From: an uncultured Anaerotruncus sp.
GTDB lineage: Bacteria > Bacillota_A > Clostridia > Oscillospirales > CAG-272
NCBI GenBank assembly: GCA_958414155.1
Contig: CATYWI010000010.1
Location: 1 to 10,382 of the forward strand
Direction of reading: 5' to 3'
DNA: 10,382 bases
Shown: piece after piece, positions 1 through 6,655 of the stretch
Layout of the letters: every line of letters begins with the position of its first letter
Numbering within the stretch: position 1 is the stretch's first letter
The notes under the pieces: generated by a model
Database searches by the model: none
Told to the model about the DNA's origin: nothing
What the model saw: only the letters and a program-made list of their open reading frames with translations
Translations under genes and position numbers: made by a program

Positions 1-699
1 AAGCGAATATGCCACCGCATAAAGCCAGAAAAAAAGCACTGATTTATCGTCTGACGCGCGGAAGGTATCGCAAAGCTCGCCGAGGATGTTTGCTATGAGT
101 ATTTTCTTTCCGAGACCGATCATAAAGCGGCGTGCGCCGAGCACGGTCTTTTCTAAGGTATGAGTGCGGCTTTTGAGCTGCTCCGCCACATCGGAATAGC
201 GGACGATAGGTCCGGCTATGAGCTGTGGGAAAAGCGCCACATATGCCGCAAGGTCAATGGGATTTTTCTGCGCCGCAACATTGCCGCGGTAAACATCGAC
301 CGTATAGCTGAGTATCTGGAACGTGTAAAAGCTGATGCCTATCGGGAGAGCGATCTTGAGCAGCGGGATCGACAGTCCGGTAATGGCGTTGAAGTTGCCG
401 ATAAAAAAGTCAACATATTTGAAATATCCGAGCATTGCAAGACTGCTTGCGACCGAGAGGATCATAAACAGCTTTGAAATGCGCTTTTTCTCTTTGAAAC
501 GCTCGATGAGAAGTCCGAAAATATATCCGAGCGTGATCGCGAGAAGCATCCATATAACGTATCTCGGTTCGCCCCAGGCGTAAAACACAAGACTTGACAA
601 AAGCAGGACGGTGTTTTTAAGACATTTCGGGGCTATGAGATACAGTATGAGTACGCACGGCAAAAAGTAGAACAGAAACGGTATGCTTGAAAACAACAT
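1..699 (-). CDS. MBOAT-family membrane O-acyltransferase (AlgI/DltB-like), N-terminal part only
   Basis: Reading the minus strand from ATG at 699 gives 233 uninterrupted codons to the window edge, so the C-terminal half is missing. The protein is very hydrophobic, with helices near residues 5-24, 29-42, 47-66, 77-100 and 112-132. It carries two typical MBOAT stretches: LPIGISFYTFQ (118-128) followed by SYTVDVYRG, and FPQLIAGPIVRY (157-168). This family moves acyl groups, usually acetyl or D-alanyl, across or at the membrane onto cell-wall polymers or exopolysaccharides. The DFSGYSDMA-like motif and the catalytic histidine region lie beyond the edge, so activity cannot be judged. AAGGAGT at 713-719 is a ribosome binding site at rather long spacing. 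A hairpin and a 138-base gap separate it from the lipoprotein gene upstream, so it is probably a separate unit. AlgI-type partners such as AlgJ/AlgX-like proteins would be expected further left, outside the window. The family is secure; the substrate is unknown. Confidence 0.9.
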   Translation of the reverse strand, partial: MLFSSIPFLFYFLPCVLILYLIAPKCLKNTVLLLSSLVFYAWGEPRYVIWMLLAITLGYIFGLLIERFKEKKRISKLFMILSVASSLAMLGYFKYVDFFIGNFNAITGLSIPLLKIALPIGISFYTFQILSYTVDVYRGNVAAQKNPIDLAAYVALFPQLIAGPIVRYSDVAEQLKSRTHTLEKTVLGARRFMIGLGKKILIANILGELCDTFRASDDKSVLFFWLYAVAYSL

Positions 700-780
700 G
701 ATAAAATGCCTTACTCCTTCATTTTTTACTTTCCGGGATCGCGGACCCGAAAAAAGTCATATAAAAATTGCATAGTTATA

Positions 781-811
781 GGGAGCCGGGCGCTCGGGCG
801 CAACAGCCCCC
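781..811 (-). terminator. GC-rich hairpin after the sigma/anti-sigma/lipoprotein unit
   Basis: Twenty-six bases after the lipoprotein stop, the minus strand reads GGGGGCTG, TT, GCGC, CCGA, GCGC, C, CGGCTCCC. The outer 8 bases pair with two G-U wobbles and the inner GCGC arms add 4 pairs. The two wobbles pair only in minus-strand RNA and become A-C mismatches on the plus strand, which suits a role in minus-strand transcripts. No U-tract follows at once (the first T5 run is about 13 bases on), so it may be a weak terminator or a 3'-end stabiliser rather than a canonical intrinsic terminator. Confidence 0.4.
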
Positions 812-837
812 TTTGTTTTACCCTTGTACCGACCGGA

Positions 838-1494
838 TCAGGCAGGAAGAGCGGGTGCTTCGATAAGCAGCTTTGCCGAAGAGTCGGCTGCAAGGCAGGC
901 AGTTTTGACGTTCTCGATGATATCGGCATTTCCGTAAGCCATTATCACATAGTCGCCTACCGAGATAACGATAACGGTATCCGGGAAGCCGCACATCCAG
1001 CGCTGATCCTGGATAGCAGTCTTGTATGCCTCGGCAAATTCAGCCGCCTTGGAGGAGTCGGTGAGCTTCGCCATAGCTGAGCAGAAGGTGTTGGTGTTCA
1101 TCATGTGGATAAGCGTTGCAACATCGTTCTGATCGATCTGTGCCAGAAGCTCGTCGGTAACATGGAGCCACCATTTGAAGGTCTCGGCGTTCTCGGCGGT
1201 AAAGTTGAACTTGGCGGGACCGTCGGCGGTGTGGTCAATATCACCGCCTGAGGCGGGGAACTTCTGATCGTCGGTCAGCGCGCCCCACACCTTGGTGTAA
1301 AATGCTGCTGCGGATTCGATGGCGGGCTTCTCGGCAGAAGTGGTAGCGTCCGTTTTGGGTGCCTCGGGAGCCGTGGTCCCAGCGGGCGTTGCGGTAGTTG
1401 TGCTGTCGCCGTTACCTGTATTGTTGCAGGCTGCCAGTGCAAGCACTGCAAATGTCATGATAATTGCAAGGATGATAGATGTGATCTTTTTCAT
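838..1494 (-). CDS. Secreted lipoprotein of unknown function, third gene of the ECF sigma unit
   Basis: This is a 218-residue predicted lipoprotein. A KK-start signal peptide (residues 1-22) ends in the lipobox LAAC, with Cys23 as the lipidation site. A low-complexity Ser/Thr/Ala/Pro tether follows (about 24-58), then a folded domain of about 155 residues with notable runs such as MMNTNTF (131-137), QRWMCGFPDT (164-173) and VGDYVIMAYGN (179-189). The start at 1494 is preferred over an in-frame ATG at 1530, because AAAGGAAA at 1501-1508 sits at good spacing and the signal peptide then begins at once. It lies 39 bases after the anti-sigma gene, so co-transcription is likely. I do not recognise the domain with certainty. 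It faintly recalls small Firmicutes lipoproteins of the DUF4358 kind, but that is a weak impression. As an extracellular, membrane-anchored product of a sigma operon it could be a stress effector or a modulator of the neighbouring membrane protein; this is inference from context. Confidence 0.85.
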   Translation of the reverse strand: MKKITSIILAIIMTFAVLALAACNNTGNGDSTTTATPAGTTAPEAPKTDATTSAEKPAIESAAAFYTKVWGALTDDQKFPASGGDIDHTADGPAKFNFTAENAETFKWWLHVTDELLAQIDQNDVATLIHMMNTNTFCSAMAKLTDSSKAAEFAEAYKTAIQDQRWMCGFPDTVIVISVGDYVIMAYGNADIIENVKTACLAADSSAKLLIEAPALPA

Positions 1495-1533
1495 TTGTGT
1501 TTTCCTTTCGGGATTATTTTCGTTTGTCATTTG

Positions 1534-2088
1534 TTATTCCGCTGCGGCGGTAACGATGAGTTTGCTGTTCTCCTCGTCTACCGTAGCGGTAATTACAACT
1601 GTCTTGTTTTTGGTTTTTGCCGTCATGGTAAACGACTTTTCTCTCGCGGTATCCACATACCACGAAATATCACTATCGTCTGTTATAACGGCGTTAGTGT
1701 ACTGCTCACCGTTGTCGGTCACGATAATGCTTCCGTCAGATACGTCAAGCGTTACCGCATGCCCCTCCCCGGCTTCAAAGTGCAGGCGTATTTCCGTTCC
1801 GTCGATCAATCTGAGCTGATGCGTTGAAACGGTGAGCGACATCTCGATCGGCTTTTCAAGAACTCCGCCATCCGTGATCTTTACGCCATTCACACTGACT
1901 GTCGGCATGTTTCCCCCGCGTACTGCCGCCAGAGCCGCGACAAACACAAGCACAAGGCATGCTGCCGCCGCAGCGTACTGCAGCATTACGACCGGGAATA
2001 CACGACGCCTCGGGAGCGGGCGGCGCGCTTCTTCAAGAAATTCGTCGTCGATCTCCGACATGGCTCTCGCCAGAAGTTCGTTTTTCAT
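1534..2088 (-). CDS. Single-pass membrane protein, probable anti-sigma factor for the adjacent ECF sigma
   Basis: The protein has 184 residues. A short charged N-terminal cytoplasmic segment (1-31, with an acidic part EIDDEFLEEARR and then basic PRRR) is followed by one transmembrane helix (about 32-56) and a mainly beta-type outer domain (57-184). The N-out/C-in charge pattern (arginines before the helix) places the N-terminus inside. It lies 26 bases downstream of an ECF sigma gene in the same direction, the usual place for an anti-sigma factor. GGAAGGAAGG just upstream of ATG 2088 is a strong ribosome binding site. No zinc-type HxxxCxxC motif is present: the only cysteine is in the membrane helix. 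The sigma-binding part would have to be the roughly 30-residue N-terminus, which is unusually short. The anti-sigma role rests on position and topology, not on a recognised domain. Confidence 0.75.
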   Translation of the reverse strand: MKNELLARAMSEIDDEFLEEARRPLPRRRVFPVVMLQYAAAAACLVLVFVAALAAVRGGNMPTVSVNGVKITDGGVLEKPIEMSLTVSTHQLRLIDGTEIRLHFEAGEGHAVTLDVSDGSIIVTDNGEQYTNAVITDDSDISWYVDTAREKSFTMTAKTKNKTVVITATVDEENSKLIVTAAAE

Positions 2089-2114
2089 TTTTTCGCCTTC
2101 CTTCCCTGAGTGTC

Positions 2115-2675
2115 CTAAACGGTTATACCGTCGCGTTCCAAATGTGCTTTCAGTTTTGAGCGCATACGGAACAGAAGTGATTTTACACGGCTCTCGCTTA
2201 TGTCGAACCGCTCTGCAATCTCGGCTATGGAGTCACTGTAAAAATACCTGCACACAAAGACCCTTCGGTCAAGTGCCTTCTGACCGTGCAGAAAGACATT
2301 TATGCTTTCTCCGATCTGTCCGATCCGCCCGTCATCTTCCACCGGCTCACCTCCCGGAACGCACTCATCAAGTTCGTCAAGAGAAATCGCAAACTCATTC
2401 ATTGCTCTCCTATCCGCATATTTCATTTTATAGCGGTTGATTGAGAGATTTCTCGTTATTTTTCCGAGGTATGTTGCAAGGTTCGACGGCCTTTGCGGCG
2501 GTATCGAGCGCCATGCTCCGAGCCAGACGTCGTTTACGCATTCCTCACTGTCGAGCTCGCTTGAAAGAATATTCATGGCGATCTTCATACAGTAAGCACC
2601 GTACTTCTTTTCGGACTCGGCTATTGCCGTCTCGTCGCGCCTGAAGTACAGCTCAACTATCTGTTCGTCGTTCAT
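2115..2675 (-). CDS. ECF-family RNA polymerase sigma factor
   Basis: This 186-residue protein has the normal two-domain ECF layout. Region 2 is at about 5-85, with the core motif DSEECVNDVWLGAWRSIPP (42-60) followed by NLATYLGKITRNLSINRYK. An acidic, glycine-rich linker covers about 98-120. Region 4 is at about 125-180, with a helix-turn-helix around SIAEIAERFDISESRVKS (149-166) that reads the -35 box. It directs core RNA polymerase to a small set of promoters, usually envelope-stress genes and its own. The start at 2675 is backed by GAGGTG at 2681-2686. The next gene downstream is a single-pass membrane protein, and an ECF-like promoter lies just upstream, so autoregulation under anti-sigma control is likely. 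The particular stimulus cannot be read from the sequence. Confidence 0.95.
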   Translation of the reverse strand: MNDEQIVELYFRRDETAIAESEKKYGAYCMKIAMNILSSELDSEECVNDVWLGAWRSIPPQRPSNLATYLGKITRNLSINRYKMKYADRRAMNEFAISLDELDECVPGGEPVEDDGRIGQIGESINVFLHGQKALDRRVFVCRYFYSDSIAEIAERFDISESRVKSLLFRMRSKLKAHLERDGITV

Positions 2676-2708
2676 GCAGTCACCTCATCATCGATGCGCT
2701 CCTACCCT

Positions 2709-2738
2709 TATACACAGCGTTTTTTCCGGCAGGTTGCA
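2709..2738 (-). promoter_or_regulatory. ECF-type autoregulatory promoter of the sigma gene
   Basis: On the minus strand TGCAACC (2732-2738) is followed after 16 bases by GTGTATA (2709-2715), about 30 bases before the ribosome binding site. An AAC core in the -35 box is typical of ECF promoters, and no good sigma-A TTGACA/TATAAT pair is seen here. An uninterrupted A7T7 tract lies just upstream of the -35 box, in the position of an UP element. Assigning it to this sigma factor is inference from position and the AAC core. Confidence 0.6.
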
Positions 2739-2742
2739 TTTT

Positions 2743-2760
2743 TCAAAAAAATTTTTTTGA
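2743..2760. repeat. Perfect 18-bp palindrome with an A7T7 core
   Basis: TC, seven A, seven T, GA reads the same on both strands. It sits 4 bases upstream of the ECF -35 box. Such A/T tracts are intrinsically bent and can act as UP elements for the RNA polymerase alpha subunit. It may instead be a simple AT-rich spacer. Confidence 0.6.
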
Positions 2761-2769
2761 TCTTTTCCG

Positions 2770-2803
2770 AAAAAACAAAATGGCAGCCGTACTTACGCCC
2801 TGC
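2770..2803 (-). terminator. Probable terminator of the gltX-glnS-DUF1294 operon
   Basis: Downstream of the DUF1294 stop the minus strand has GCAG (2800-2803) pairing with CTGC (2783-2786). Inside this are a small internal loop and a CGT/ACG inner stem. Two bases later comes the T-rich run TTTTGTTTTTT (2770-2780). The stem is modest, but the U-run and the position before the next promoter fit an intrinsic terminator. Confidence 0.45.
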
Positions 2804-2835
2804 AAGCCCTTGTGATGTTTTTACCGGAGCTTTTC

Positions 2836-3159
2836 TCAGATAACGATACTGATGTGCAGGCGGTCGATAACGAACCACACGCACAACGCCTGAAGTATAA
2901 TGATAACGGGAATGCCTATCATAAACTTCGGATGTTTGGTTTTATGCCGTATTATCAGCATTGTAAGCAGCATTGCCACCGAGCCGCCCACTATGGAAAA
3001 CGCCAGAAGCGAACTTTCGCGTATACGTCGGTCGGTGCGGTGCTTTGACGCCCACTTGTCATAAACCGTGACAATAACGGATATGACCGAAATGAGCAGC
3101 AGGTATGCCGCCGGTATCACCGCCGGCAGTATACGGCGAAGGCATACCGTCCCCTCCAT
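2836..3159 (-). CDS. Small DUF1294-type membrane protein
   Basis: The protein has 107 residues and three hydrophobic helices (about 10-32, 50-70 and 80-98). It has the hallmarks of the DUF1294 family: YDKWA (33-37) after the first helix, RIRE (45-48), a GGS in the second helix (58-60), and RHKTKHPKF (71-79) before the third. The biochemical role of this family is not established. The ATG overlaps the glnS stop by one base (TAATG), so translation is probably coupled to glnS. This start also places the first helix close to the N-terminus, as usual for the family. A longer in-frame upstream extension exists inside glnS, but its sequence is charged and non-hydrophobic and is rejected as the start. 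Only a weak purine run precedes the ATG, which agrees with coupling. Confidence 0.8.
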   Translation of the reverse strand: MEGTVCLRRILPAVIPAAYLLLISVISVIVTVYDKWASKHRTDRRIRESSLLAFSIVGGSVAMLLTMLIIRHKTKHPKFMIGIPVIIILQALCVWFVIDRLHISIVI

Positions 3160-4847
3160 TACTTTTTGGGATAGCTGTCCTTGAGTCCGACGATGCGGTT
3201 GAAGGTACCCGGATTCTTGGTGTCCTTTACATAATAACCGTTGCGGACGAACTGGAACTTGTCGCCGGGCACCGCATCCGCAAGAGACGGCTCGATCATG
3301 CATCCCTCCAGTTTTTTTGCGGAATCGGGATTAAGATAATCGCCGTAGGTCTTGCCCTCGGGCATATCGTCGATGTTCTCAAGCGTAAAGAGGTAGTCGT
3401 AAAGCATGACATCGGCACGCTCGGCATACGCCGCGGAAAGCCAATGGATGGTGCCTTTTATCTTTCTGCCGTCGGCGGGATTGCCGTTTCCGGTCTCAAG
3501 ATCCGCGGTGCAGTGAATGGCTGCAACGCTGCCGTCCGCGTTATGCTCCACCGAGACGCATTTGACGATATATGCGCCCATGAGTCTCACCTCGCCGTCC
3601 GGCTTGAGTCTGAAGAACTTCGGGGGCGGCAGTTCGGCAAAATCGTCGGCATCGATATAAAGCTCACGCGTGAAGGGGAGCTTTCTGGTTCCCGCCTCGG
3701 GCGACTGTGGGTTGTTGGGAAGTTCGAAATATTCGGTCTTATCGGCAGGATAGTTGTCTATCACCAGCTTTACCGGCTTCATGACGGCAATGCGGCGTGG
3801 AGCCGTGGTGTTCAGCTCCTCGCGGATGCAGTGCTCAAGCAGCTCGATATCGACCACACTGTACGCCTTGGAAACGCCTGCGCGGTCCACAAAATCAAAT
3901 ATAGCGGACGGAGTATATCCTCGGCGGCGCAAGCCGCAAAGCGTTGGCATACGCGGATCGTCCCAACCGTCAACAAGACCTGTCTCAACGAGCTGACGCA
4001 GGTATCTCTTGCTCATCACGGTGTGCGTGACGTTGAGGCGGGCAAACTCGCGCTGCTTCGGCTTGGGATCGAAGCCGATATTATCGACCACCCATTCGTA
4101 AAGCGGACGGTGGTTTTCAAATTCAAGAGAACAGCAGGAATGCGTTATTCCTTCAAGCGCGTCCTGAATGGGGTGAGCATAATCGTACAGCGGATAGATG
4201 CACCATTTGTTGCCCTGACGGTGATGCTCGGTGTGAAGTATGCGGTATATCGCCGGGTCACGCATATTTATATTCGGAGAGGACATATCGATCTTTGCGC
4301 GCAGTGTGTGCGAACCGTCCGGGAACTCTCCGCTTTTCATGCGCTCGAAAAGGTCAAGGTTCTCCTCGACCGAACGCCCGCGGCAGGGAGATTCGCGTCC
4401 CGGCTGGGTAAGCGTTCCGCGGTATTCCTTCATTTCCTCGGCGCTGAGGTCGTCCACGTACGCCTTGCCGTCCTTAATGAGCTTTACGGCATACTCGTAG
4501 CATTTGTCAAAATAGTCCGAGCCGTAAAACACGCCGCCCGTCGGCTTGCATCCGAGCCAGCAAAGATCCTCATATATGGAGCGCACATACTCATCGCCCT
4601 CTCTGACGGGGTTGGTGTCGTCATAGCGCAGGTTGAAAAGCCCGTTGTACTTGCGCGCGATCTGCCAGTTTATGCGTATAGCCTTTGCCGACCCGATGTG
4701 AAGATATCCGTTAGGCTCGGGCGGGAAACGCGTGTGTATTTTAAGGTTGGGATTTTCCCTGAGGTCCTCGTCGATTATATCGTGTATAAAGTTGCCGCTT
4801 ATCTCTTCCGTGGCGGCTTCGTTTTTCATTTCCTCTTTGTTTTCCAT
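3159..4847 (-). CDS. glnS: Glutaminyl-tRNA synthetase
   Basis: This cytoplasmic enzyme charges tRNA-Gln directly with glutamine using ATP. At 562 residues it is close to E. coli GlnRS (554). The class I signature is clear: PPEPNGYLHIGS (42-53), where the HIGH box reads HIGS, and VMSKR (277-281) as the KMSKS loop. Between them are YDDTNPVREGDEYV (75-88), YRGTLTQPGRESPCRGRS (142-159), and YDYAHPIQDALEG with ITHSCCSLEF (221-243), all matching the GlnRS rather than the bacterial GluRS pattern. The C-terminal half (about 350-562) is the beta-barrel anticodon-binding region, including VIDNYP and KIKGTIHWLSA. The gene starts 27 bases after the gltX stop with AAAGGT upstream and is probably co-transcribed. 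A second ATG at codon 7 has poorer spacing. Having GlnRS means the cell need not rely on Glu-tRNA-Gln amidation for glutamine. Confidence 0.97.
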   Translation of the reverse strand: MENKEEMKNEAATEEISGNFIHDIIDEDLRENPNLKIHTRFPPEPNGYLHIGSAKAIRINWQIARKYNGLFNLRYDDTNPVREGDEYVRSIYEDLCWLGCKPTGGVFYGSDYFDKCYEYAVKLIKDGKAYVDDLSAEEMKEYRGTLTQPGRESPCRGRSVEENLDLFERMKSGEFPDGSHTLRAKIDMSSPNINMRDPAIYRILHTEHHRQGNKWCIYPLYDYAHPIQDALEGITHSCCSLEFENHRPLYEWVVDNIGFDPKPKQREFARLNVTHTVMSKRYLRQLVETGLVDGWDDPRMPTLCGLRRRGYTPSAIFDFVDRAGVSKAYSVVDIELLEHCIREELNTTAPRRIAVMKPVKLVIDNYPADKTEYFELPNNPQSPEAGTRKLPFTRELYIDADDFAELPPPKFFRLKPDGEVRLMGAYIVKCVSVEHNADGSVAAIHCTADLETGNGNPADGRKIKGTIHWLSAAYAERADVMLYDYLFTLENIDDMPEGKTYGDYLNPDSAKKLEGCMIEPSLADAVPGDKFQFVRNGYYVKDTKNPGTFNRIVGLKDSYPKK

Positions 4848-4874
4848 TTCAAGAATGACCTTTCATTGACTGTA

Positions 4875-6563
4875 TCATAGCGAGGCGGCAAGCTCTCGCA
4901 CACGGCGCACGGTGCGCTCCATGCCGATTATATGGATCACGGTATAAAGATCGGGCGAGTTCATTCTGCCGGTCACCGCAACACGTATGAACATGCTGAC
5001 ATCGGCAACGCTGCCGCGGAATGCCGTCGGATCGGCTTTGTACTGCCGCATGTCAGTGGCATAGCCGAGATCGGAAGCGATCTTTTTTATCTTTTCGAAC
5101 CACGCGTTTGAATCATCCGCATAGTCGAGCGTGTCCGCAAACGCCGCAAGTGCAGCCTTGACGTCCCCGCGGTCGAAGTTTTGCGGTATCTCGTCCTCGC
5201 GTGTGAACAGCTCGTCATAGAAGAAGCCGATAAACGCCTTGACCTCGCTCCAGAGGCCGTAGTCCTTGCGCGGCTTTTTGCCGCCGCGCCCTATTGCAAG
5301 TATGGACCGGGCATAGTCGGGATCGCGGTTAAGCAATGCGAAGAATTCGGGATCGTAGACCTTTGCCCAACCTGCAAGCTGAGCATAAACCTCGTCCGCG
5401 CTCATACGCGACACGACATTTTTGGATACATCCTCTATCTTGGCGCGGTCGAAAAGGCACCCCGACGCGCACATTTTCTTTATATCGAATTTGAAATCTG
5501 TGAAGGGCTTGTCCGGATTCTGCATTCTCCACTCCTCAAAGTTGGAGTTGAGAACGGTGAGCAGATATTCAGAGACAGCCGCGGGCGCGTAACCGTCACG
5601 CTCGTAGTCGTTCATGTTTGCGCCGAGATCGCGCTTTGAGAACTTCTTTTTGTTGCCGTTCTCATCAAGACGCATGATCTGTGCGGTGTGCAGATACTTA
5701 GGCAGTCTGAAGCCGAGATAACGGAAAAGCTGGAGATGCTTTGCCACGCTCGGGAGCCACTCCTCGCCGCGTATGACGTGCGTCGTGCGCATAAGGTGAT
5801 CATCCACCGCGTGTGCAAAGTGATATGTCGGGATTCCATCGCTCTTGAGGAGAACAAAATCCTCATCGTTTTCGGGTATTTCAAGCTTGCCCTTTACAAG
5901 ATCGGTGAACGGAGTCTTCTTTTCCGGGTTGCCGTCGGCAAGGATGCGCAGGACAAATTTGTTTCCCGCGGCGAGGTTGCGCTCAACATCCTCGATGGTG
6001 AACTCGCGCAGCCGGCGCATTGCCGCCTTCTGCTCCGCCTCGGTCTCCTCGGTCCACTCGCGGGACTTCACCTCAGCCTTTTTGTCCACCGCCTCAAGCG
6101 TGCGCAGCTCTTCGTCGGTCGTAAAGCAAGGGTATGCCCTGCCCTCGGCGACCAGTTTTTTTGCATATACGTGATAGATATCTCCACGCAGGCTCTGCTT
6201 GTACGGACCGTAGTTTCCGCGGTCGATTATCTCGCCGTTCTCTCCGATGGCGGCGCCCTCGTCAAAGCGTATGCCGTAACGCGCAAGAGTATTTATAAGT
6301 CCTTCGGCAGCGCCGTGGACCTCGCGCTTTGCATCGGTATCCTCGATACGAAGGTAAAAAACTCCGCCCGACTGGTGCGCAAGTCTCTCCCCCACCATAG
6401 TCTGGTACACGCCGCCTATGTGGACAAATCCCGTAGGGCTGGGCGCAAAACGCGTGACCTTTGCCCCCTCGGGCAGTTCGCGCGGCGGATATTTTTCTTC
6501 AAGCTCTTCCGGAGTCATCGTAACATCCGGGAAAAGCAACTCTGCTAAACGCTTGTAATCCAT
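4875..6563 (-). CDS. gltX: Glutamyl-tRNA synthetase
   Basis: This cytoplasmic enzyme attaches glutamate to tRNA-Glu. It is a 562-residue class Ic synthetase with VTRFAPSPTGFVHIGG (36-51, the HIGH box in the common HIGG form), LRIEDTDAKREV (71-82), THVIRGEEWLPS (261-272) and KKFSKRDLGA (306-315, the KMSKS loop). A helical C-terminal anticodon-binding part follows. It is longer than the roughly 470-500 residues of many bacterial GluRS enzymes. The extra length lies in an N-terminal extension of about 35 residues before the catalytic core and a segment around 100-130. It is the first gene of an operon with glnS. With GlnRS next door, this GluRS is probably discriminating, charging tRNA-Glu only; that is inference. 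AGAGGT at 6568-6573 is close to ATG 6563 and supports the start. Confidence 0.96.
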   Translation of the reverse strand: MDYKRLAELLFPDVTMTPEELEEKYPPRELPEGAKVTRFAPSPTGFVHIGGVYQTMVGERLAHQSGGVFYLRIEDTDAKREVHGAAEGLINTLARYGIRFDEGAAIGENGEIIDRGNYGPYKQSLRGDIYHVYAKKLVAEGRAYPCFTTDEELRTLEAVDKKAEVKSREWTEETEAEQKAAMRRLREFTIEDVERNLAAGNKFVLRILADGNPEKKTPFTDLVKGKLEIPENDEDFVLLKSDGIPTYHFAHAVDDHLMRTTHVIRGEEWLPSVAKHLQLFRYLGFRLPKYLHTAQIMRLDENGNKKKFSKRDLGANMNDYERDGYAPAAVSEYLLTVLNSNFEEWRMQNPDKPFTDFKFDIKKMCASGCLFDRAKIEDVSKNVVSRMSADEVYAQLAGWAKVYDPEFFALLNRDPDYARSILAIGRGGKKPRKDYGLWSEVKAFIGFFYDELFTREDEIPQNFDRGDVKAALAAFADTLDYADDSNAWFEKIKKIASDLGYATDMRQYKADPTAFRGSVADVSMFIRVAVTGRMNSPDLYTVIHIIGMERTVRRVRELAASL

Positions 6564-6582
6564 GCTGACCTCTTTTATGCAC

Positions 6583-6599
6583 CGGCGGCAAAGCCGCCG
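6583..6599 (-). other. GC-only hairpin in the gltX leader
   Basis: CGGCGGC and GCCGCCG form a perfect 7-bp stem around a 3-base loop (TTT on the minus strand), 10 bases upstream of the gltX ribosome binding site and inside the predicted 5' leader. No U-tract follows, so it is not a terminator. It could stabilise the mRNA end or limit ribosome access. The leader of about 55 bases is too short for a T-box riboswitch. Confidence 0.7.
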
Positions 6600-6625
6600 T
6601 TCTTCAATAAATATAATTATTCTTT

Positions 6626-6654
6626 ATTTTACCACAAACAGCCGCGCTTGTCTA
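6626..6654 (-). promoter_or_regulatory. Sigma-A promoter of the gltX-glnS-DUF1294 operon
   Basis: The minus strand reads TAGACA (6649-6654), a 17-base spacer, then TAAAAT (6626-6631). Each box has 5 of 6 consensus bases at ideal spacing. This predicts a transcript start near 6619 and a leader of about 55 bases. A second AT-rich -10-like TATATT lies slightly downstream but has a poorer -35 partner (TTGTGG). Confidence 0.7.
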
Positions 6655-6655
6655 C

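Noticed and set aside
775..803. A promoter for the MBOAT gene (TTGCGC-N17-TATAAC on the minus strand)
   Set aside because: The -35 match is poor and lies inside the GC-rich hairpin. Some promoter for the MBOAT gene is expected in 700-837, but I cannot place it.
1495..1530. An N-terminal extension of the lipoprotein starting at ATG 1530
   Set aside because: It would put a hydrophilic stretch before the signal peptide, while the start at 1494 has a better ribosome binding site.
3160..3303. A longer DUF1294 protein starting inside glnS at 3303
   Set aside because: The extra 48 residues are out-of-frame glnS sequence, polar and unlike the family; the ATG overlapping the glnS stop fits better.
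3105..4880. A 591-codon open frame on the plus strand opposite glnS
   Set aside because: glnS on the minus strand is unmistakable. The opposite frame stays open because of codon bias, and its product shows no recognisable domain, signal or sensible composition.
5688..6548. A 286-codon plus-strand open frame opposite gltX
   Set aside because: It mirrors a clear GluRS gene, and its product resembles no known family.
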